DNA from: Acidobacteriota bacterium
Lineage (GTDB): Bacteria; Acidobacteriota; Terriglobia; UBA7540
NCBI GenBank assembly: GCA_021828225.1
Contig: JAKASH010000052.1
Span: 1-10,411, forward strand
Reading direction: 5' to 3'
Length of the DNA stretch: 10,411 nt
Shown here: one piece after another, positions 7,082 through 10,411 of the stretch
Position numbering within the stretch: the stretch's first letter is position 1
Layout: the number at the start of each line of letters is the position of its first letter
Translations under genes and position numbers: made by a program
Notes under the pieces: model-generated
The model's database searches: none
What the model saw: the letters and a program-made list of their open reading frames with translations, nothing else
Told to the model about the DNA's origin: nothing

Positions 7082-8305
7082 CTAACCACCGTGGCCGTGG
7101 CCGCCCTCACGCTTCTCCGGGGGCGGAGGAGGGACGTGCCGCTCCTGCGAGGCGCGAGCTGCGGGCTTGCGCGCTTCTGGCCGCTGAACCCTCTCCGGAC
7201 CTCGCTGGGCAGCGGGAGGCGGGTTGTGCCTCTGCTCCTGCCGTTCAGGCATTTGGCGTGCAGGAGCAGAACGCTCCGTGCGCCCGGGCGGCGTCGTGTA
7301 GCGGGGAGCTGACGGGGCTCTCTCGGTCACTCTACCAGCGGGGGCCCGGCTGGGAGCGGGACGCTCAGCCTCGCGGCCACCCACACTTCGAGCAGGTTCC
7401 CGATAAGGAGCGCCCGCTTGGGTGGCCCGCTCGACGTCGCGGCCTCTGAACTCTCCGGGCCTCGCGGTCGCGGCAACATCCGGACGGCCGTGGTTTACGG
7501 ACGCCCACTGCACGCGGTCCGTTCGGGCAAACTGCGCCTGCTGCACTTGTTGGCCGACCGCGCCGAAACGCCGCTCCCGGGCCGCGGCCAACTGGGCAGC
7601 CGTGGGACGAGCGATCGTTCCTCCCGGGCCGCCGTAATAGCTGACGCGCGTGCCCCTGACGTTCTCCACCACCCTCTGGTTGTAGACGGTCGTGATGTTG
7701 GTGATCGTGATTCGGTTCACCGAGCGGTTATAGAAGAACCTTCCGCGGTTCCAGTAGCCGCCGTAGTAGCCGTAGCCCGTGTATCCATAGCCGTAGTTGA
7801 TGCCCCCATAGTAGCCAACCGCCGGCCCCCAATAGCCTGCGTACCAGAGATACATGCCATTGTTATAGGCCCAATACCCCGGAGTCCACAGAGCGCCCAC
7901 GAAGGGTGCAGGCACCCAGGTGCCCGGTACCCAGTAGTATCCATAGGCCGGGTCCCAGGCCCAGTAGCCGGGCGTCCAGATGTAACCGGGGGCGGGGCAA
8001 GGCGGCTGTGCATAGTAAGGCAGCGCCGGCGGGCCGAAGCTGACCGAAACGCCTACCGTCATCTGAGCAGAAGATGTTGCCGGCGCTACGAACATCGCTA
8101 CGGCAAGCAGAAGTGATCCAATAAGGCATCCGATGATCCACCTTGCCCGCCCGCCAGCGTCGCTTACGTTCACAGGCTGAACCGCGGTTTTTGCCGATGC
8201 TGGTGTGTCTCCCGCTGCTCGACCCTTACAGGGCTCAGCGGAGACCGTTCCATTTTCCGAAGTCCCGCATCCAAAACGATCGATCCTGAATTTGACTTCT
8301 TTCAT
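7082..8305 (-). CDS. YXWGXW repeat-containing exported protein, paralog 1
   Basis: A 407-residue envelope protein of unknown function. Residues 1-55 are polar, 57-74 hydrophobic (membrane anchor or h-region), and 'PATSSAQ' (75-81) is a plausible signal-peptidase site. The mature part starts with a Tyr/Trp/Gly/Pro-rich core (about 88-190) bearing YXWGXW/WXXGXW-type repeats: YIWTPGYW (108-115), YYWVPGTW (123-130), LWTPGYW (139-145), WYAGYWGP (154-161). A Gly/Tyr tract follows (162-185). Residues 192-285 (NRSVNRITITNITTVYN, VSYYGGPGGTIARPTAAQ, NHGRP) match the domain that usually follows these repeats. The tail (about 285-407) is low-complexity Pro/Arg/Glu/Ala, ending GGHGHGG. ATG 8305 is fixed by an extended Shine-Dalgarno, AGGAGGTG (8311-8318), although this places a long segment before the hydrophobic stretch. 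The neighbouring gene on the same strand is its paralog. Confidence 0.88.
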   Translation of the reverse strand: MKEVKFRIDRFGCGTSENGTVSAEPCKGRAAGDTPASAKTAVQPVNVSDAGGRARWIIGCLIGSLLLAVAMFVAPATSSAQMTVGVSVSFGPPALPYYAQPPCPAPGYIWTPGYWAWDPAYGYYWVPGTWVPAPFVGALWTPGYWAYNNGMYLWYAGYWGPAVGYYGGINYGYGYTGYGYYGGYWNRGRFFYNRSVNRITITNITTVYNQRVVENVRGTRVSYYGGPGGTIARPTAAQLAAARERRFGAVGQQVQQAQFARTDRVQWASVNHGRPDVAATARPGEFRGRDVERATQAGAPYREPARSVGGREAERPAPSRAPAGRVTERAPSAPRYTTPPGRTERSAPARQMPERQEQRHNPPPAAQRGPERVQRPEARKPAARASQERHVPPPPPEKREGGHGHGG

Positions 8306-8310
8306 CGGAG

Positions 8311-8318
8311 CACCTCCT
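8311..8318 (-). promoter_or_regulatory. Extended Shine-Dalgarno of YXWGXW paralog 1
   Basis: AGGAGGTG on the minus strand, 5 nt before ATG 8305. This eight-base match to the anti-SD makes the long N-terminus ahead of the hydrophobic segment credible. The equivalent GGGAGGTG occurs at 10131-10138 before the second paralog. Confidence 0.85.
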
Positions 8319-8360
8319 GTTTTCGGGTACTTCCGTCGCCGGGATCACAACAACCCCTAA

Positions 8361-8375
8361 GCAACTCACCATCCA
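8361..8375 (-). promoter_or_regulatory. Candidate sigma-54 promoter of YXWGXW paralog 1
   Basis: On the minus strand TGGATGGTGAGTTGC fits the GG-N10-GC (-24/-12) pattern, with a good -12 half (TTGCT) and a weaker -24 half. It lies 56 nt before ATG 8305. The paralog has TGGACAGGTAATTGC at the matching place. No sigma-70 -10 box is shared by the two leaders. This is a pattern match only. Confidence 0.4.
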
Positions 8376-8475
8376 TTAGCCGGCCTTTTCAAGCAAGCCA
8401 CGGATTTTCGAAGTGTTAGACGTTGCTGCGGTGACAGGAGTTTCGTCCGCTATCCCGGCAAATTTCACTGGGGTG

Positions 8476-8488
8476 GGTAAAAGCTACA
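8476..8488. promoter_or_regulatory. Degenerate upstream dyad, copy 1
   Basis: On the plus strand GGTAAAAGCTACA is the degenerate counterpart of the perfect dyad TGTAA-AAG-TTACA at 10297-10309. It sits 115 bp upstream of the sigma-54-like element, exactly as in the other copy, and could be an activator site. Confidence 0.35.
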
Positions 8489-8497
8489 AACTGGAGG

Positions 8498-8824
8498 GTT
8501 GGCAGGGGTTGCCCTTCAGACTCCCGCGGGGGTTCGCTCTTTGCAGAGACGATCCGCCGGAACGTGTCTTCCTCTGGCGAAAGGGCACGAGTTCACTCGT
8601 GCCAAAGGCTCGCGTAACAATAATAACCGGCTTCAGCCGCCGGGACCACAGAGGGGCAGGTATGAAACCTGCCCCTGCAAGAACGCTTTCTGTAGCGGCG
8701 GTGTCTCCGGTTTCTGGAGTCCGATGGTCCGATCCGGATCGGACCGGAAATCGGACCTCACCGCCTGGTTTTGGCAGGGGAGCCCTTCGGGACCCCGCAA
8801 GAGACGTCCCAGTGGGGCGTCTCT
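8498..8824. repeat. Hairpin cluster B between the YXWGXW genes
   Basis: Stem-loops in order: CTCT/AGAG (8537-8548); a perfect 8-bp GGCACGAG-TTCA-CTCGTGCC (8584-8603); CGGC-TTCA-GCCG (8628-8639); a perfect 9-bp GGGGCAGGT-ATGAA-ACCTGCCCC (8653-8675). A compound structure follows (8698-8764), in which GCGGTG/CACCGC encloses a perfect 20-bp palindrome (8726-8745) flanked by GTCCGAT/ATCGGAC arms (8719-8725, 8750-8756). Then come GGGG-AG-CCC-TTC-GGG-A-CCCC (8777-8796) and an 11-bp stem AGAGACGTCCC (8800-8810) with one T.G pair (partner 8814-8824). Two subregions, starting near 8498 and 8769 with 'TTGGCAGGGG', are copies of one unit also present near 6911. The last stem lies 14 nt past the stop of paralog 2 and may act as its 3' structure. 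Confidence 0.8.
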
Positions 8825-8838
8825 GCCGGCTTCCGCTC

Positions 8839-10125
8839 TTAGCGTCGTCCGCCTCGTCCGCGGCCGTGTCCACCGCCTCCACGCTGTTCCTGGCGCGGAG
8901 GAGGGCCGTGGCGCTGTGGTGCGGCGTAACGGACGGGACGGCGCACTTGCTGCTGGCGAGCCTGGTAGGGGCCGCGCTGGAAGTTACGCCCGGGCGCTGG
9001 ACGACCGCGCTGGAAGTTCTGCCTGGGCGCCGGGCGTTGGGCATATTGTCGCTGGGGAGCACGGCCCTGCATCTGCCTGCGGGGAGCGGCATAACGCGGT
9101 GCGGCGTAGTGTGGTGCGGCATAACGTGGCGCATTGTAGCGCGGTGCAGAATAGGATTGGGCTCTTTGGAACCCTTGCCGATTCGGACCCCGGTAAGGAG
9201 CGGCCGTCCTTTGAACAGGCGCCCGGTACGGGGCACCCGGCCGGTTGGCCCTCTCGATGCCGTATCCGCGGAACATTCCCGGCCTCGGTGTCGCCGCAAT
9301 CTCAGGGCGTCCGTGGTTAAAGGATGCCCGCTGCACAGGATCTGTGCGGGCAAACCGCTCCTGCCGAATCTGGTCGCCGACCGGTCCGTAGCGCCGCATC
9401 CTGGCGGCAGCCATCTGGCCGCGCGTGGGGCCCCCGAACGTTCCCCCGGGCCCGCCATGATAGCTGACGCGGGCGAACCTGTTATTCTCAACAACGCTCC
9501 GGTAGTAAACGTGGGTGATGTTTCTGGTGTCGATTCGATTCACCGAGCGGTTGTAGTAGAACCTGTCGTGGTCCCAATAGCCGCCGTGGTAGCCGTCACC
9601 TGTGTAACCATACCCGTAATTAATGCCCCCGTAAAAGCCGACCTCCGGACCCCAGTAACCTGCGTGCCAGCGGTACCCGCCGTCGTCAAAGTCCCAGTAA
9701 CCCGGCGTCCACAGGGCGCCGATGAAGGGCGCGGGCACCCAGGTGCCTGGCACCCAGTAGTATCCGTAGGCCGGGTCCCAGGCCCAGTAGCCGGGCGTCC
9801 AGATGTAACCGGGAGCGGGGCAAGGCGGCTGTGCATAGTAGGGCAGCGCCGGCGGGCCGAAGCTGACCGCAATGCCAATGGCCACTCCAGCGGAGGAGAC
9901 AGCCGGCGCTCCGAGCATCGCCAGAAGAACCACCAAAGCTCCAAGAAAGCACGCGACGGTTCGCGCTGCGCGCACGCCCGCGGGCCTTCCGTTGACAGGT
10001 GGAACCACGCTGTTTGCCAATGGTGATGTGGCCCCTTCCCTTCCAGCCTTCGAGCGTTCACTCGAAAGCGGTCCGCCTTGAGAAAGTCCTATACACTCGA
10101 TCCTGAACTCCTCCTCTTCTCTCAT
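8839..10125 (-). CDS. YXWGXW repeat-containing exported protein, paralog 2
   Basis: A 428-residue paralog of the neighbouring YXWGXW protein with the same order of parts: polar N-terminus (1-55), hydrophobic segment (about 56-73), cleavage-like 'PAVSSAG' (74-80), repeat core (YIWTPGYW 108-115, YYWVPGTW 122-129, LWTPGYW 138-144, WHAGYWGP 153-160), Gly/Tyr tract, and an 'NRSVNRI...GGPGG...NHGRP' domain (192-274). The tail (about 275-428) differs from paralog 1. It is rich in Arg, Gln, Pro and Tyr, with PRYNAPRYAAPHYAAPRY-type repeats (328-345), two 'NFQRG' units (370-384) and an RGG-like end (RGGGGHGRGRGGRR). It is strongly basic. ATG 10125 is chosen over the in-frame ATG 10152 because GGGAGGTG lies at the spacing seen in paralog 1 and the N-termini then align (MREEEEFRIECIG with MKEVKFRIDRFG). 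Function is unknown. Confidence 0.88.
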   Translation of the reverse strand: MREEEEFRIECIGLSQGGPLSSERSKAGREGATSPLANSVVPPVNGRPAGVRAARTVACFLGALVVLLAMLGAPAVSSAGVAIGIAVSFGPPALPYYAQPPCPAPGYIWTPGYWAWDPAYGYYWVPGTWVPAPFIGALWTPGYWDFDDGGYRWHAGYWGPEVGFYGGINYGYGYTGDGYHGGYWDHDRFYYNRSVNRIDTRNITHVYYRSVVENNRFARVSYHGGPGGTFGGPTRGQMAAARMRRYGPVGDQIRQERFARTDPVQRASFNHGRPEIAATPRPGMFRGYGIERANRPGAPYRAPVQRTAAPYRGPNRQGFQRAQSYSAPRYNAPRYAAPHYAAPRYAAPRRQMQGRAPQRQYAQRPAPRQNFQRGRPAPGRNFQRGPYQARQQQVRRPVRYAAPQRHGPPPRQEQRGGGGHGRGRGGRR

Positions 10126-10130
10126 CACAG

Positions 10131-10138
10131 CACCTCCC
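10131..10138 (-). promoter_or_regulatory. Shine-Dalgarno of YXWGXW paralog 2
   Basis: GGGAGGTG on the minus strand, 5 nt before ATG 10125. It sits at the same spacing as in paralog 1 and decides against the upstream ATG at 10152, which would place this site inside the coding frame. Confidence 0.8.
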
Positions 10139-10181
10139 CTTTTCAGACGCACGTATCACCGACACTTCCAAAGAATAATAG

Positions 10182-10196
10182 GCAATTACCTGTCCA
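10182..10196 (-). promoter_or_regulatory. Candidate sigma-54 promoter of YXWGXW paralog 2
   Basis: On the minus strand TGGACAGGTAATTGC has GG-N10-GC spacing and lies 57 nt before ATG 10125. It aligns with the element of paralog 1. At a fixed offset of 1821 the two 20-nt blocks containing it match at about 13 of 20 positions, against about 7 of 20 in the adjoining leader. A TATTAT hexamer just downstream (10180-10175) could be an alternative -10 but has no counterpart in paralog 1. Confidence 0.4.
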
Positions 10197-10296
10197 TTGG
10201 TCCAGCTATTAATGTAAGCTAGTGATTTTACGGCTGTTAGACGCTGTCTCCGGGACTGAAATTTCCTCCGGCCTCACGGCAAATCTCCCTGCCGCG

Positions 10297-10309
10297 TGTA
10301 AAAGTTACA
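10297..10309. promoter_or_regulatory. Perfect upstream dyad TGTAA-AAG-TTACA
   Basis: Perfect 5-bp inverted repeat with a 3-nt centre, 115 bp upstream of the sigma-54-like element of paralog 2. It lies within a stretch (10234-10319) clearly alignable with 8413-8498. It is a candidate binding site for an activator. Confidence 0.4.
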
Positions 10310-10366
10310 AACCCGCGGGTTTTGTAGCGCCGCCCTTCGGGCGGCATGCCGGGCATAAAGCCCGGC
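10309..10366. repeat. Hairpin cluster C upstream of YXWGXW paralog 2
   Basis: Three successive perfect structures: the 14-bp palindrome AAACCCGCGGGTTT (10309-10322); GCCGCCC-TTC-GGGCGGC (10329-10345); and GCCGGGC-ATAAA-GCCCGGC (10348-10366). The last is the same element as 7038-7056 in cluster A. The remaining sequence to the window end shows no gene. Confidence 0.75.
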
Positions 10367-10411
10367 GCGACTGGATCGCGGCACGAACAAAACCCGTCCT
10401 TATCTTCCCAG

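Larger units (their letters stand above)
6879..8500. repeat. Tandem duplication, copy 1 (gene plus both flanks)
   Basis: Left copy of a direct duplication of about 1.6 kb. It spans hairpin cluster A, the first YXWGXW gene and its 5' region. The right copy begins at 8685. The 5' regions align without gaps at an offset of 1821 over roughly 8361-8488. The coding core aligns at an offset of 1823. Confidence 0.75.
8306..8838. other. Non-coding region between the YXWGXW paralogs
   Basis: A 533-bp gap. It holds the leader and promoter region of paralog 1 (8306-8497), then hairpin cluster B (8498-8824), then 14 nt to the stop of paralog 2. I find no credible gene. Plus-strand open frames crossing it continue antisense through the paralogs. 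Confidence 0.75.
8685..10320. repeat. Tandem duplication, copy 2 (gene plus both flanks)
   Basis: Right copy of the direct duplication described at 6879-8500. It contains the end of hairpin cluster B, YXWGXW paralog 2 and its 5' region up to the dyad near 10297-10309. Confidence 0.75.

Noticed and set aside
8498..8824. CRISPR array
   Set aside because: Repeated hairpins are present, but the units differ in sequence and spacing. There are no constant repeats with unique spacers and no cas genes.
8413..10026. 537-codon plus-strand open frame
   Set aside because: It begins within the hairpin region and runs antisense through YXWGXW paralog 2. Its sequence has no recognisable domain, and its similarity to another antisense frame (7418-8116) follows from the duplicated sense genes. 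The minus-strand gene has a strong ribosome-binding site, a signal peptide and a known repeat family.
10126..10152. Upstream ATG (10152) for YXWGXW paralog 2
   Set aside because: The Shine-Dalgarno GGGAGGTG would lie inside the coding sequence, and paralog 1 starts at the position equivalent to 10125.

Overview
The window looks like a chromosomal segment of a GC-rich environmental bacterium, most likely Acidobacteriota. This is inferred from the mix of gene families: a MacB/FtsX-type ABC permease, a 'CxCC...CP' sialidase-like protein, a Tat-exported GH51 arabinofuranosidase, an acidobacterial-style 'LPAGT' plus glycine-zipper exported protein, and paired YXWGXW-repeat proteins. No 16S rRNA, tRNA or other decisive marker is present. 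I see no phage, transposase or CRISPR genes.

Layout. At 20-1264 (+) an ABC transporter permease runs rightward and converges with a leftward block. That block, read on the minus strand, holds an SDR oxidoreductase (3897-3166) and a sialidase-like beta-propeller protein (3146-1971), which are tightly spaced and probably one operon. A compact class I methyltransferase (1854-1330) follows. Upstream lies a GH51 alpha-L-arabinofuranosidase (5821-4169) with a Tat signal and a near-consensus sigma-70 promoter (TTGACA-17-TAATAT). A 27-nt-arm inverted repeat of the dispersed 'CTTTGCGCC' type sits just after its stop codon. Next upstream is an exported glycine-zipper protein (6742-6050).

The right-hand 3.5 kb is the most unusual part. 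Two paralogous YXWGXW-repeat proteins (8305-7082 and 10125-8839) form a direct tandem duplication that also includes their 5' and 3' flanks. Both 5' regions keep, at identical spacing, a GG-N10-GC element resembling a sigma-54 promoter and a GTA(A/G)CTTTTAC dyad 115 bp upstream of it. The intergenic regions around the genes (6879-7056, 8498-8824, 10309-10366) are packed with short, mostly perfect stem-loops. One carries a palindromic insert nested inside the loop of an ancestral hairpin. The core of the two genes is about 96% identical at nucleotide level, while their N-termini, C-terminal tails and leaders have diverged, which suggests gene conversion.

Functionally the genes are loosely linked by the cell envelope and export (permease, Tat and Sec substrates, glycine zipper, YXWGXW proteins). 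No single biochemical pathway ties them all together. The best candidate for something undescribed is the duplicated YXWGXW unit with its conserved regulatory architecture and hairpin-rich flanks.
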